Source of the DNA: Streptomyces albus subsp. chlorinus
Lineage (GTDB): Bacteria > Actinomycetota > Actinomycetes > Streptomycetales > Streptomycetaceae
Reading direction: 5' to 3'
Length of the DNA stretch: 37,641 nucleotides
NCBI RefSeq assembly: GCF_013302895.1
Contig: NZ_VJOK01000001.1
Location: forward strand, 575,433 to 613,073
The notes beneath the pieces were generated by a model. It saw only the letters and a program-made list of their open reading frames with translations, ran no database searches and had not been told where the DNA came from. The translations under genes and the position numbers were made by a program. Below, piece after piece: positions 29,948 through 37,499 of this stretch (positions are counted from its first letter, which is position 1; each line of letters opens with the position of its first letter).

Positions 29948-31150
29948 TCAGGCCACCGGGCGCAGCTCGCCGGTCAGCGGCACGCCGGGGACGCGGGTGT
30001 TGCTGACGACGGCCAGCCGGGGACCGTTCGGTGCGGGCTGCCACTGCCCGCCGGCGAGCGGCAGCAGGGCGATGTTGGGGGTGGGCCCGCGGGTCCAGTC
30101 CAGCGGGCCCACGACGGTCTCGGCGCGGGTCTTGGCGAGCGTGTGGGCGACGGCCGCCCGGTCGGTCGGGTCGGGTGCGGCCGACAGCACCTGGTGGGCC
30201 GTCTCGAAGAGGGCGTGGGCGAGGCCGAGGGGCTGGAGCCAGCCGTGCCCGGTCGCCTCCTGGTAGGCGCGGGCCAGCTCCGCGCAGCTCGTCCCGTCCA
30301 GGCTGGAGCGGTGCGGGTGGTCGGGGCTCCAGTAGACGAGGGTGGCCACCCGGGCGCGGGCCAGCTCCTCGTGCACGTCCGCGGCCGCGCTGGTGCGGGT
30401 GTGCGGGTAGGTCAGCCAGCGCGAGCAGGTCACCAGCCGGAAGGTGAGGCCGGCCGCGCGGGCCTGGCGCAGGCACGAGGCGAGGTCGGCGGCGGTGGCG
30501 GCGCTGGTGAGGACCCGTGCTCCGCCCTCCCGCCACCGCGCGATGTGGGCGCCGAGGTCCTCGGCCGGTTCCGGGTGGCCGCCCGGGTCGAGGAGGAGGT
30601 GGCCGCGGGCGGCGGCGACCGGCGCGAAGCCGAACCGCTCGTGCCGCAGCAGCCGCCCCTGCAGGTCCCGGTTCCACAGGCACCCGACGGTCTGCCGCCC
30701 CCCGAGCCGCTCCCACATGTCGGCGAAGACGGCGGCGATGTCGTCCAGCCCCCAGGCGAAGTGGTACGTCCAGCGGAAGGCGCGCTGCGGGTCACCGCCG
30801 CGCGCGTACCCGTACGCCTGCCAGGGGAAGGTGGTGGACACGCAGGGGACGCCGAGCGCCTCGCACGCGTCGGTGGCCGCCGGCAGCACCTGGGTGCCCG
30901 CCATGGTGAGGACGATGTGCGCCCCGTCCTGTTCGGCCAGCTCCCGCACGGCCCGGCGGGCGGCCTCCGGGTCGGAGCGGCTGTCGCGCACGGCGATACG
31001 CACCTGGCAGGCGCGCCCGCCGTCGCGCAGCCGGGCCAGCCGGGGAGCCAGCGTCCGCACCGCGAACGACAGCGGCTCGCCCAGCGGCGCCAGCCTCCCG
31101 GTCAGTGGTGCCACCACACCGATGCACACCCGCGTCGCCGATCCAGCCAT
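29948..31150 (-). CDS. Type I periplasmic-binding-fold protein without signal peptide
   Basis: This 400-aa protein shows the Leu/Ile/Val or amide-binding fold: 'VCIGVVAPLTGRLAPLGEPL', 'VRIAVRDSRSDPEAARRAVR', 'HIVLTMAGTQVLPAATDACE' with 'ALGVPCVSTTFPWQAYGY', and 'DDIAAVFADMWERLG'. Such domains serve ABC importers or act as ligand sensors (AmiC-like). Here no signal peptide or lipobox exists at either the ATG at 31150 or the longer frame to 31237, and no permease or ATPase gene is nearby. A cytosolic ligand-binding or regulatory role is therefore likelier than transport. The Shine-Dalgarno is weak. It lies 104 bp downstream of the HelD gene on the same strand. Confidence 0.78.
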   Translation of the reverse strand: MAGSATRVCIGVVAPLTGRLAPLGEPLSFAVRTLAPRLARLRDGGRACQVRIAVRDSRSDPEAARRAVRELAEQDGAHIVLTMAGTQVLPAATDACEALGVPCVSTTFPWQAYGYARGGDPQRAFRWTYHFAWGLDDIAAVFADMWERLGGRQTVGCLWNRDLQGRLLRHERFGFAPVAAARGHLLLDPGGHPEPAEDLGAHIARWREGGARVLTSAATAADLASCLRQARAAGLTFRLVTCSRWLTYPHTRTSAAADVHEELARARVATLVYWSPDHPHRSSLDGTSCAELARAYQEATGHGWLQPLGLAHALFETAHQVLSAAPDPTDRAAVAHTLAKTRAETVVGPLDWTRGPTPNIALLPLAGGQWQPAPNGPRLAVVSNTRVPGVPLTGELRPVA

Positions 31151-31254
31151 CGCGCACCCGCTTCCCGCGTTTTCCCGCCCTCTGTGAGGAACAACGCGGC
31201 CGGGACCGCCGAGTGCGGCCACGAAAGGGTGAACCACCGCTCCGCGTCCAGGCC

Positions 31255-33516
31255 CTAGGCGGACAGCGCCTCCTCCAGTGCCCGCGGCAGCGGCGCCTCG
31301 TGCAGGATGCCGAGGCTCTGCGTGGCCCGGGTCAGGGCGACGTACAGGTCGCTGGTGCCGAAGTCGGCGGGTTCGACGACCAGCACCCGGTCGAACTCGA
31401 GGCCCTTCGCCTGGCGGGGGTCGAGCAGCACCAGGTGCCGGGTGAGGTCGGGCTCGGCGCCCGCGGCGACCCCGGGCAGCAGGGCGGCCAGTGCCTCGTG
31501 CAGACGGCGCGGGGCGATGACCGCGAGACGGCCCTCCTCGGGGACGCGGGCCGCCGCCTCCCGGGCGACGGCGGCCGGCAGCTCACCGGCGGCCCGCCGC
31601 GCCCACGGACGGACCCCGGTGGAGCGCACCGAGGACGGCGGCTCGAAGCCCGGGTGCTCGGCGCGGACGACGGCGGCGGCCAGCTCCATGATCTCCGACG
31701 GCGTGCGGTAGTTGACGCCGAGCCGGGTGTGCTCCCAGCGGTCCTCGACGTAGGGGGCCAGGATGTCCTCCCAGGAGCCGACACCGGCCTCCGCCGCCGT
31801 CTGCACCGGGTCGCCGACGAGCGTCATGGACCGGGTGGGGCAGCGCCGCATCAGCAGCCGCCAGGCCATGGGGGACAGCTCCTGCGCCTCGTCCACGATG
31901 ACGTGGCCGAAGGCCCAGGTGCGGTCGGCGGCGGCGCGTTCGGCCGCCGTGCGGTGGTCGGTCTCCTCGTGCCGCTCGGCCATCCGCTCGGCGTCGATGA
32001 TGTCGTGCGCGGCCAGGATCTCCGACTCGGTGTCCTCGAACTCGAACGACTCGGAGCCCCGGGCGACTTCCAGCACCCCCTCCGCGTAGGCGATGCGCTC
32101 CTGCCGCTCGGCCTCGGCCGCGGCCCGCTGCGCGGAGTCGTCCTCGCCGAGCAGTTCGGCGGCCTCGTCCAGCAGGGGCACGTCGGCCGGTGTCCAGTCG
32201 GCGGGCGAGGTGACCGGACGGCGGACGGCCGCGGCGTCCTCCTCGGACAGCCCGGTGGGCTCGGCCAGGTAGTCGGCGACGAACTCCTCGGGGGTGAGCC
32301 GCGGCCACAGCCCGGCGATCGCCGCGTGCACCGCGGGGTTGGCGGCCACCGCCTTGCCGAGCTGGGCGACATCGTCCGGGCCCAGCAGGTTGGGGCCGCC
32401 GTAGGGGTCGGCGCCGATCCGCTCCACCAGTTGGGCGGTGAGCGCGTCGAGGATCCGGAAGACGAAGTGCGGGCGGGCCAGGTTGTGCGGCAGCCGCGTG
32501 GCCCGCGCCGCCTCGCGGGCCTCGTCGGCGGTGTGCCAGTCGAGCACCAGGTCCCCGTCGTCGTGCGGGATGACCAGGGGCTCCCCCGGCTCCGGCACCC
32601 GCTGCCGGGCGCGGACGGCCAGCCGCAGGACCTCCGCCATCTCGGCGTGGCCCTTGACCGCCGCGGCCCGCGGGCTGTCGGTGCCGCGCGCCTCCAGCCC
32701 CGGGTACAGCTCGGCGAGGGTGGACAGCAGCACGCCCGTCTCACCGAGCGAGGGCAGCACTTCGCCGATGTAGGCGAGGAACGCCGGGTTCGGGCCGACG
32801 ATCAGCACGGCCCGTCGGGCGAGGAGTTCGCGGTGCTCGTACAGCAGGAACGCGGCCCGGTGCAGCGCGACGGCGGTCTTGCCGGTGCCGGGCCCGCCCT
32901 CCACCACCAGGACGCCGCGATGCGGGGCGCGGATGATGCGGTCCTGCTCGGCCTGGATGGTGCGCACGATGTCGCTCATCCGGCCGGTGCGCGCGGCGTT
33001 GAGGGAGGCGAGCAGCACGGCGTCACCGGTGGGGTCCTCGTGCCCGGTGCGTTCCGTGTCGCCCAGGTCGAGGAGTTCGTCGTGCAGTTCGGTGACCGTG
33101 CGCCCCTGGGTGGTGATGTGCCGCCGGCGGCGCAGGCCCATGGGGGTGTGGCCGGTGGCGAGGTAGAAGGGGCGGGCGACCGGGGCGCGCCAGTCGACGA
33201 GGAGCGGGGTGCGTTCGGGGTCCACCCGGTCGTCCTCGCGGATGCCGATGCGGCCGATGTGGTGGGTCGTCCCGTCGGCGAGGTCGATACGGCCGAAGCA
33301 CAGCGAGCCGTCCACGGCGTTCAGCGCGGCCAGTTGCCCGGAGCGCTCGGCGACGAGCACGTCCCGCTCGACGCGGGCCTGCTGGGTGTTGCCGGTCGGC
33401 GTCTGCGCCTCCTCGACGGCCGACGCGGCCTGCCCGCGCAGGGCATCGACCCGCGCATAAAGGTGATCGATGTATTCCTGCTCGTTGTGCAGCTCGGCGC
33501 TTTCCCGGTTTGACAA
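31255..33516 (-). CDS. helD: HelD/HelR-type UvrD-like ATPase (RNA polymerase recycling motor)
   Basis: This protein of about 753 aa has an N-terminal coiled-coil arm (RESAELHNEQEYIDHLYARV), the strand 'CFGRIDLADGTTHHIGRIGI', Walker A 'GGPGTGKT' (about 207-214) and 'VIVDEAQELSPMAW' (Walker B). Later helicase motifs are 'TLVGDPVQT', 'LGVNYRTPSEIMELA' and 'KGLEFDRVLVVEP' with 'DLYVALTRATQSL'. HelD proteins dislodge DNA from RNA polymerase; HelR members in actinomycetes also remove rifampicin. I did not find the rifamycin-associated element upstream. The start is a TTG at 33516 with AGGGAG 6 nt before it; a second TTG at 33543 is in frame but lacks a ribosome-binding site. A promoter and two hairpins lie just upstream. 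Confidence 0.9.
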   Translation of the reverse strand: MSNRESAELHNEQEYIDHLYARVDALRGQAASAVEEAQTPTGNTQQARVERDVLVAERSGQLAALNAVDGSLCFGRIDLADGTTHHIGRIGIREDDRVDPERTPLLVDWRAPVARPFYLATGHTPMGLRRRRHITTQGRTVTELHDELLDLGDTERTGHEDPTGDAVLLASLNAARTGRMSDIVRTIQAEQDRIIRAPHRGVLVVEGGPGTGKTAVALHRAAFLLYEHRELLARRAVLIVGPNPAFLAYIGEVLPSLGETGVLLSTLAELYPGLEARGTDSPRAAAVKGHAEMAEVLRLAVRARQRVPEPGEPLVIPHDDGDLVLDWHTADEAREAARATRLPHNLARPHFVFRILDALTAQLVERIGADPYGGPNLLGPDDVAQLGKAVAANPAVHAAIAGLWPRLTPEEFVADYLAEPTGLSEEDAAAVRRPVTSPADWTPADVPLLDEAAELLGEDDSAQRAAAEAERQERIAYAEGVLEVARGSESFEFEDTESEILAAHDIIDAERMAERHEETDHRTAAERAAADRTWAFGHVIVDEAQELSPMAWRLLMRRCPTRSMTLVGDPVQTAAEAGVGSWEDILAPYVEDRWEHTRLGVNYRTPSEIMELAAAVVRAEHPGFEPPSSVRSTGVRPWARRAAGELPAAVAREAAARVPEEGRLAVIAPRRLHEALAALLPGVAAGAEPDLTRHLVLLDPRQAKGLEFDRVLVVEPADFGTSDLYVALTRATQSLGILHEAPLPRALEEALSA

Positions 33517-33549
33517 ATCGGCTCCCTGCCCAATAAACTTCAACCAGTG

Positions 33550-33568
33550 AAGCCCTCGATGAGGGCTT
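33550..33568. terminator. Hairpin with U-tract, inner part of the helD leader (intrinsic terminator in the plus direction)
   Basis: AAGCCCTC-GAT-GAGGGCTT followed by TTT on the plus strand is a textbook intrinsic terminator for rightward transcription, yet no rightward gene ends here. On the minus strand it is a stable hairpin in the leader of the helD message, about 34 nt before the TTG start. Confidence 0.6.
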
Positions 33569-33588
33569 TTTCTGTGGGCACACAGAAA
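33569..33588. promoter_or_regulatory. Second hairpin of the helD leader
   Basis: TTTCTGTG-GGCA-CACAGAAA is an exact 8-bp inverted repeat directly abutting the previous hairpin. The two are stacked between the candidate helD promoter and its start codon, and could form attenuator-like or protective structures at the 5' end of the message. Confidence 0.5.
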
Positions 33589-33593
33589 CCCCG

Positions 33594-33623
33594 AATATAG
33601 CCAAGGAAATCCCCGCTCCGCAA
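33594..33623 (-). promoter_or_regulatory. Candidate promoter of helD (TTGCGG-N18-TATATT)
   Basis: On the minus strand TTGCGG (33623-33618) and TATATT (33599-33594) are spaced by 18 nt, a good vegetative-type promoter. Transcription would begin near 33588, at the first base of the double hairpin. This is one of the few AT-rich spots in the window. Confidence 0.55.
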
Positions 33624-33642
33624 TTCGGCGCCGGGGATTTCC
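33605..33642. terminator. Hairpin downstream of the MFS transporter gene
   Basis: GGAAATCCCCG (33605-33615) pairs with CGGGGATTTCC (33632-33642) around a 16-nt loop. It lies about 90 bp past the MFS stop codon in the direction of its transcription. It overlaps the proposed helD -35, so termination of one unit and initiation of the next occupy the same DNA. Confidence 0.6.
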
Positions 33643-33733
33643 CGTGGCCCCCGGCGCCGTCTCCGGCCCTGCTCCGGCCCCGTCTCCGGATCTCCCTCCG
33701 CCCGCCTCCGTGGACGCGGGACGCGCGGTGCCG

Positions 33734-35242
33734 CTATGACGCGCCCCGGCGCGGACCGGGCATCCAGACGGCCGCCGTCACCGCCCCGAGCAGGACGAGT
33801 ACGGCACAGACGGCGAAGGCACGCGCGTACCCGTCGGCCAGTTCCGCCACCCCTCCCCCGTGCGCCTCGGCGAGGGTGGAGAGCACCGCGACACCCAGCG
33901 CGGTCGCCACCTGGCGCGTGGTGTTGAGCAGGCCGGAGGCCAGGCCCGTGAGGGAGGGACCGACACCGCCGGTGGCGCAGACGGTGATCGGCGTGAAGGA
34001 AAGCCCCGCACCGAGTCCGAACACCAGCGAGGGCACAGCGATGTCCGGCCAGAAGGAACTGTGTACCCCCACCCGCGCCAGCAGCAGGAATCCGGCCGCC
34101 GTCACGCCCATACCGAGGACCGTGGTGCGGCGTACGCCCCAGCGCGAGGTGAGACGTCCGGCCAAGTGCGCCCCGGCCATCACGGTGACGGCGCACGGCA
34201 GGAAGCCGAACCCGGCGCGGCTCGGGCTGTAGTGCAGCACCCGCTGCAGGTGGAGGGCGAGCAGCACCGGGCTGGCGAGGTAGGCGACGCCCAGGCAGAA
34301 GACCACGGCATTGGCGCTGCCGACCGACCGGTGGGCGAAGATCCGCAGCGGTACGAGCGGGACACGTGCCCAGCGGGCCTGGTGAAGGAGGAAGAGACCG
34401 AGCAGGACGACGGCCGCGGCCAGCCCGGCCTGCGCCCCGGCGCGGGTGGCCGGAGCCCGCAGGGCGACGACGCCGTAGACGAGGGCGGTGAGCCCCGAGG
34501 TCACCAGCAGGGCGCCGGCCATATCGAGCCGGCCGGGCGCCGTGCGCCCGCGCCTCCGCCGCGGCAGCGTCAGCAGGGCCAGGGGGACGAGCGCCGCCCC
34601 GAGGGGCACCTTGACCCAGAAGACGGAGCGCCAGCCGAGCGCGTCCGTCAGGAAACCGCCCGCGACGGTACCCGCGGCCGCGCCGACAGCGCCGACCATG
34701 CTCCACAGCCCGAGCGCCCTGGTACGCCGCACCGGATCGTCGTAGGACCGGTGGACGACCGTGAGTGTGGCGGGCATGAGCAGGGCGCCCCCGACGCCCT
34801 GGAGGGCCCGGGCCGCGACGAGTTGAGCGGGTTCGGCCGCCGCGGCCGACCCCAGGTTGCCGAGGGTGAAGACGACCAGCCCGCCCACCAGCACCGCGCG
34901 GGTGCCGTACAGGTCGGCGAGCCGGCCGCCGAGCAGCAGGAAGCCGGCGACGGCGAGTGTGTAGGCGTTGACCACCCAGCCCGGCCCGGTGCCGCCCATC
35001 CCGAGCCCGTCACCGATGGCGGGCAGCGCGACGGAGACGATCGTGGCGTCCAGGACGACGAGGAACATCGCCCCGCAGGCCAGCCACATGCGCAACGCCG
35101 ACCGACCCCGGCGACCGGCGGCGGCGCCGTCCCCGGCGGCCCCGGACGTCGCGGCAGCCTCTGCCGCCTGTCCGGCCTCGACGGCTTCCACCGCCTCGCC
35201 GGTGTCGGCGGCCCCGGCGCTCCTCGGACTCCGTGCGAACAC
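33734..35242 (-). CDS. MFS transporter, DHA2 (EmrB/QacA) family
   Basis: This 502-aa protein has a disordered Ala/Glu-rich N-terminus (about 1-45) and then about 14 membrane helices. The first contains 'MFLVVLDATIVSVALPAIG' (motif D1 of the DHA2 family). Motif A is 'GGRLADLYGTRAVLVGG' and motif C-like 'GVGGALLMPATLTVVHRSY'. It is a proton-driven exporter of drugs or metabolites. The GTG start is supported by GGGGAGAG just upstream. It diverges from a TetR regulator with palindromes between them, the standard layout of a repressor-controlled efflux pump. A role in siderophore export is conceivable but unproven. Confidence 0.9.
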   Translation of the reverse strand: MFARSPRSAGAADTGEAVEAVEAGQAAEAAATSGAAGDGAAAGRRGRSALRMWLACGAMFLVVLDATIVSVALPAIGDGLGMGGTGPGWVVNAYTLAVAGFLLLGGRLADLYGTRAVLVGGLVVFTLGNLGSAAAAEPAQLVAARALQGVGGALLMPATLTVVHRSYDDPVRRTRALGLWSMVGAVGAAAGTVAGGFLTDALGWRSVFWVKVPLGAALVPLALLTLPRRRRGRTAPGRLDMAGALLVTSGLTALVYGVVALRAPATRAGAQAGLAAAVVLLGLFLLHQARWARVPLVPLRIFAHRSVGSANAVVFCLGVAYLASPVLLALHLQRVLHYSPSRAGFGFLPCAVTVMAGAHLAGRLTSRWGVRRTTVLGMGVTAAGFLLLARVGVHSSFWPDIAVPSLVFGLGAGLSFTPITVCATGGVGPSLTGLASGLLNTTRQVATALGVAVLSTLAEAHGGGVAELADGYARAFAVCAVLVLLGAVTAAVWMPGPRRGAS

Positions 35243-35299
35243 AACTCTCCCCTCTCCGCGCGCTGTTGGCCGCGTGCGGGCGCCCTTGGCGACAGCATG

Positions 35300-35315
35300 G
35301 TTAGGTCACCCTAAC
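35300..35315. promoter_or_regulatory. Inverted repeat GTTAGG-N4-CCTAAC between the MFS and TetR genes
   Basis: A perfect 6-bp inverted repeat lies in the 139-bp divergent region and is the best candidate for the TetR operator. Read with its flanks (TTAGGTCACCCTAACTCAA, 35301-35319) it also matches 14 of 19 positions of the iron box, so an iron regulator cannot be excluded. Confidence 0.55.
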
Positions 35316-35323
35316 TCAATAGA

Positions 35324-35334
35324 GACCAGTGGTC
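35324..35334. promoter_or_regulatory. Second palindrome GACCA-G-TGGTC in the same region
   Basis: An odd-centred perfect palindrome lies 8 bp to the right of the first inverted repeat. The heptamer GGTCACC also occurs in both (35304-35310 and 35331-35337). It may be a second operator half or part of the TetR gene's promoter. Confidence 0.4.
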
Positions 35335-35381
35335 ACCAGTGCGTCCGCAGCACCGCCGGCCGACTCGGTAAAGTCCTGGTC

Positions 35382-35990
35382 ATGACTCCCCCCGGCAAGC
35401 GACCCGGCCCGCCCGCACGGCTGAGCAGAGAGGCGATCGTGCGCGCCGCCGTGGCCTCGGGCGATCTGGAAGCGCTCTCCATGCGGGAGCTGGCCGCCCG
35501 CCTCGGCGTCTCGCACTCCGCCCTCTACCGCTGGGTCGAAGGGCGGGACGGAGTGATCGACCTGGTGAGCGAGGCGGTCATCGACAAGATCGTCCCGGCG
35601 GACCCGCCCGCACCGGACAACTGGCGCGACTGGCTGGCCCGGCTCGCCTGGGCCGCCCACGACGAGTTCCTCGCGGTCCCCGGCTACGCCACCCGCGTCT
35701 CCCGGCCCCACCGGCACTCCCGGGCCTTCACCACGATGCAGGACGCCGTGGTCTCCGCCTTCACCGCGGCGGGCGCCTCACCCCGCATGGCCATGCACAG
35801 CTGGTACATCTTCGGCACCTCACTGGTCACCTGGCTCGGCGCCCAGGAACAGCGGCTGATGGGCGACGCACCCGTCCGCTTCGACCTCTTCCTGGACAGC
35901 CTCCTGCGCGGCCTGCCGGCAACCGACCCTCCCACCGAGGGCCGGCGGCCGACGCTCCCGGCGAAACCGGCGAGTCCCGAGGGCACCTGA
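35382..35990 (+). CDS. TetR/AcrR-family transcriptional regulator
   Basis: This 202-aa protein has the N-terminal helix-turn-helix 'LSREAIVRAAVASGDLEALS', 'MRELAARLGVSHSALYRWVE' (about 15-60), and a TetR-type C-terminal ligand domain ('WRDWLARLAWAAHDEFLAVP', 'MAMHSWYIFGTSLVTWLGAQ'). It probably represses the divergent MFS gene and is released by a pump substrate. The ATG at 35382 is the only start compatible with an intact first helix and a normal length. Confidence 0.92.
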   Translation: MTPPGKRPGPPARLSREAIVRAAVASGDLEALSMRELAARLGVSHSALYRWVEGRDGVIDLVSEAVIDKIVPADPPAPDNWRDWLARLAWAAHDEFLAVPGYATRVSRPHRHSRAFTTMQDAVVSAFTAAGASPRMAMHSWYIFGTSLVTWLGAQEQRLMGDAPVRFDLFLDSLLRGLPATDPPTEGRRPTLPAKPASPEGT

Positions 35991-36041
35991 CGGGACCCGA
36001 CCGGCCTCCGCAACCAGAGGGAGACCCACGCGGTGGCCCTC

Positions 36042-36104
36042 CCGCACGACGCGTTGCCGGCACCGCACGACGCGTTGCCGGCACCGCACGACGCGTTGCC
36101 GGCA
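36042..36104. repeat. Three exact tandem copies of a 21-bp unit
   Basis: The 21-bp unit (core CGCACGACGCGTTGCCGG) is repeated at 36042-36062, 36063-36083 and 36084-36104. It sits in the 211-bp gap between the TetR gene and the double-MerR gene. GCTCGCCGCTCACCGCTCGCC just after it is a further imperfect repetition of a different unit. It may be a variable-number repeat. Confidence 0.9.
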
Positions 36105-36160
36105 CCGCTCGCCGCTCACCGCTCGCCGGCAGGCCGAACACGGCCCGGGCCGCAACGACT

Positions 36161-36178
36161 TCGCCGGTCCTCCGGCGA
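36161..36178. promoter_or_regulatory. Palindrome TCGCCGG-TCCT-CCGGCGA before the double-MerR gene
   Basis: A perfect 7-bp inverted repeat ends 23 bp upstream of the regulator's ATG. It could be the regulator's own operator, since MerR proteins bind dyads within their promoters, or a terminator of the TetR gene. TAACCT (36189-36194) is a possible -10 that would give a nearly leaderless message. Confidence 0.45.
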
Positions 36179-36201
36179 GGCCCCCCGATAACCTCACGTG
36201 C

Positions 36202-36951
36202 ATGGTGCGGAACCTCCGAAGCGGTGAGCGGCTCAGGCCGATCGACCTGGCGCGCGGGCACGGCCTGTCCACGCAGGCGGTCCGGAACTACGAGGAGGCC
36301 GGCATCCTTCCGGCCGCCGCTCGCACGCCCCACGGCTACCGCGCCTACACGCCGCTGCACGCGCAAGCCCTGCGCGCGTTCCTCGCCCTGGTGCCCGCAC
36401 ACGGCCACCGGACGGCGACGTCGATCATGCGGGCGGTGAACGAGGACGCGACGGAGGAGGCGTTCCGCCTCATCGACGAGAGCCACCTCCAGCTTCTCGA
36501 CGACCGCCGCACCCTGCAGGCCGTGGAGAGCGCCCTCCGCGACCTGGGACCCGGCGCGACGCCCGAACCCCGTCCGGGCCACCCGCCGGCCGCGGGGTCC
36601 GGGCCCGGCAGCACGTTCATCGGGCCGCTCGCGAAGAAGCTGGGCATCCGGCCCGCGACGCTGCGCAAATGGGAGCGCGCCGGGCTGGTGCGCCCGCGCC
36701 GCGACCCGCAGACCGGATACCGCGTCTACGACGAGGCCGACGTACGGGACGCCCGGCTGACCCACCAGCTCAGGCGGGGCGGCTACCTGCTGGAGCAGAT
36801 CGCCCCGCTGATCGCCCAGGTGCGGGCGGCCGGCGGGCTGGAGCCGCTGGAGGCGGCACTGGACGACTGGCGCGGCCGGCTCTCCGCCCGCGCGCGTGCG
36901 ATGCTGACCGGGGCCGCCGAGCTGGAGACGTACCTCCGCGAGCGCGGTTGA
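36202..36951 (+). CDS. MerR-family regulator with two MerR DNA-binding domains (TioE type)
   Basis: This 249-aa protein contains two MerR-type winged-helix domains in tandem. The first (about 10-75) has 'LRPIDLARGHGLSTQAVRNY' and 'EEAGILPAAARTPHGYRAYT'. The second (about 132-205) has 'IGPLAKKLGIRPATLRKWER' and 'AGLVRPRRDPQTGYRVYDEA'. A helical linker joins them. It resembles the TioE-type regulators of Streptomyces. A single chain with both half-site readers need not dimerise. No Shine-Dalgarno precedes the ATG. There is no adjacent obvious target. Confidence 0.88.
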   Translation: MVRNLRSGERLRPIDLARGHGLSTQAVRNYEEAGILPAAARTPHGYRAYTPLHAQALRAFLALVPAHGHRTATSIMRAVNEDATEEAFRLIDESHLQLLDDRRTLQAVESALRDLGPGATPEPRPGHPPAAGSGPGSTFIGPLAKKLGIRPATLRKWERAGLVRPRRDPQTGYRVYDEADVRDARLTHQLRRGGYLLEQIAPLIAQVRAAGGLEPLEAALDDWRGRLSARARAMLTGAAELETYLRERG

Positions 36952-37040
36952 GACCTCCGGGTCCGGGTCGTCCGGGTCCGCCTTCCGCGCGGTGCCGGAA
37001 ATCGCGTGCCGGGGCACGGTCTGGGCCCTACTGTCGGGGC

Positions 37041-37436
37041 ATGGCTTCCGGAAACCCGGCGACGAGGCGGTCCCACCACGTCTGCGTACGGTGCCGCCTC
37101 TCCCTCAAACGGAACGGCTCGCCCGCGGCGTGCCCGGGGTGCGGGGTGGCGCTGACCGACGCGGGCGTGTGCCTCGCCGTGCCCTCCCGTCGCGACCGGG
37201 ACGGCTGGCGGGCGCTCGGCGCGGTGCTGGAGGCGGGGCTGCGGTTCCACCCCCGCTGCGGGTGCTGCTATGACGGCCCCGGTTACCGGCCCCGCACCAT
37301 GGCGGAGGTGCGCGCGCGTCTCGCCTTCGCGGACCGCGCCGGGCTGCCGGTGGCCGAAGCGCTGGCATTGGAAGACCTCACCCGGGCCGCCCCGGACCGA
37401 GACCGCGGCCCGAACCGGGCAACGACCCGGTCGTGA
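37041..37436 (+). CDS. Small zinc-ribbon protein of unknown function
   Basis: This 131-aa protein begins MASGNPATRRSHHVCVRCRL. It has two CxxC knuckles (CVRC and CPGC) that should bind one zinc, followed by 'LEAGLRFHPRCGCCYDGPGY' with more Cys and His. The C-terminal third is disordered and Arg/Asp-rich. No family function is recognised. The ATG lacks a strong Shine-Dalgarno, so the start is moderately certain. The 205 bp after it hold no gene. Confidence 0.68.
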   Translation: MASGNPATRRSHHVCVRCRLSLKRNGSPAACPGCGVALTDAGVCLAVPSRRDRDGWRALGAVLEAGLRFHPRCGCCYDGPGYRPRTMAEVRARLAFADRAGLPVAEALALEDLTRAAPDRDRGPNRATTRS

Positions 37437-37485
37437 CCGCTGAGCGGCACAAAACCCCATGCCGGACCTCACCGCGCCCGAACCT

Positions 37486-37499
37486 GTGCCGTACGGCAC
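37486..37499. terminator. Perfect 14-bp palindrome GTGCCGTACGGCAC after the zinc-ribbon gene
   Basis: The palindrome lies 50 bp beyond the stop codon. The rest of 37437-37641 shows no coding signal. It is a possible weak terminator or a protein-binding site. Confidence 0.35.

Noticed and set aside
27446..31258. A 1270-codon plus-strand frame
   Set aside because: It overlaps the YncE-like gene in another frame and three minus-strand genes in antisense; no recognisable domain.
31105..33513. An 802-codon plus-strand frame opposite helD
   Set aside because: Exact antisense of the HelD gene, whose helicase motifs are beyond doubt.
33550..33571. The hairpin with T-tract as the terminator of a rightward gene
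   Set aside because: No plus-strand gene ends upstream of it; the adjacent genes both run leftward. It is kept as a leader structure.
33517..33660. Rifamycin-associated element in front of helD
   Set aside because: The inverted repeats present do not resemble the GGGGCTTGC-type element known from rifampicin-induced genes, so induction by rifampicin is not claimed.
36042..36104. The 21-bp repeats as a CRISPR array
   Set aside because: Repeats are directly adjacent with no spacers, and no cas genes are near.
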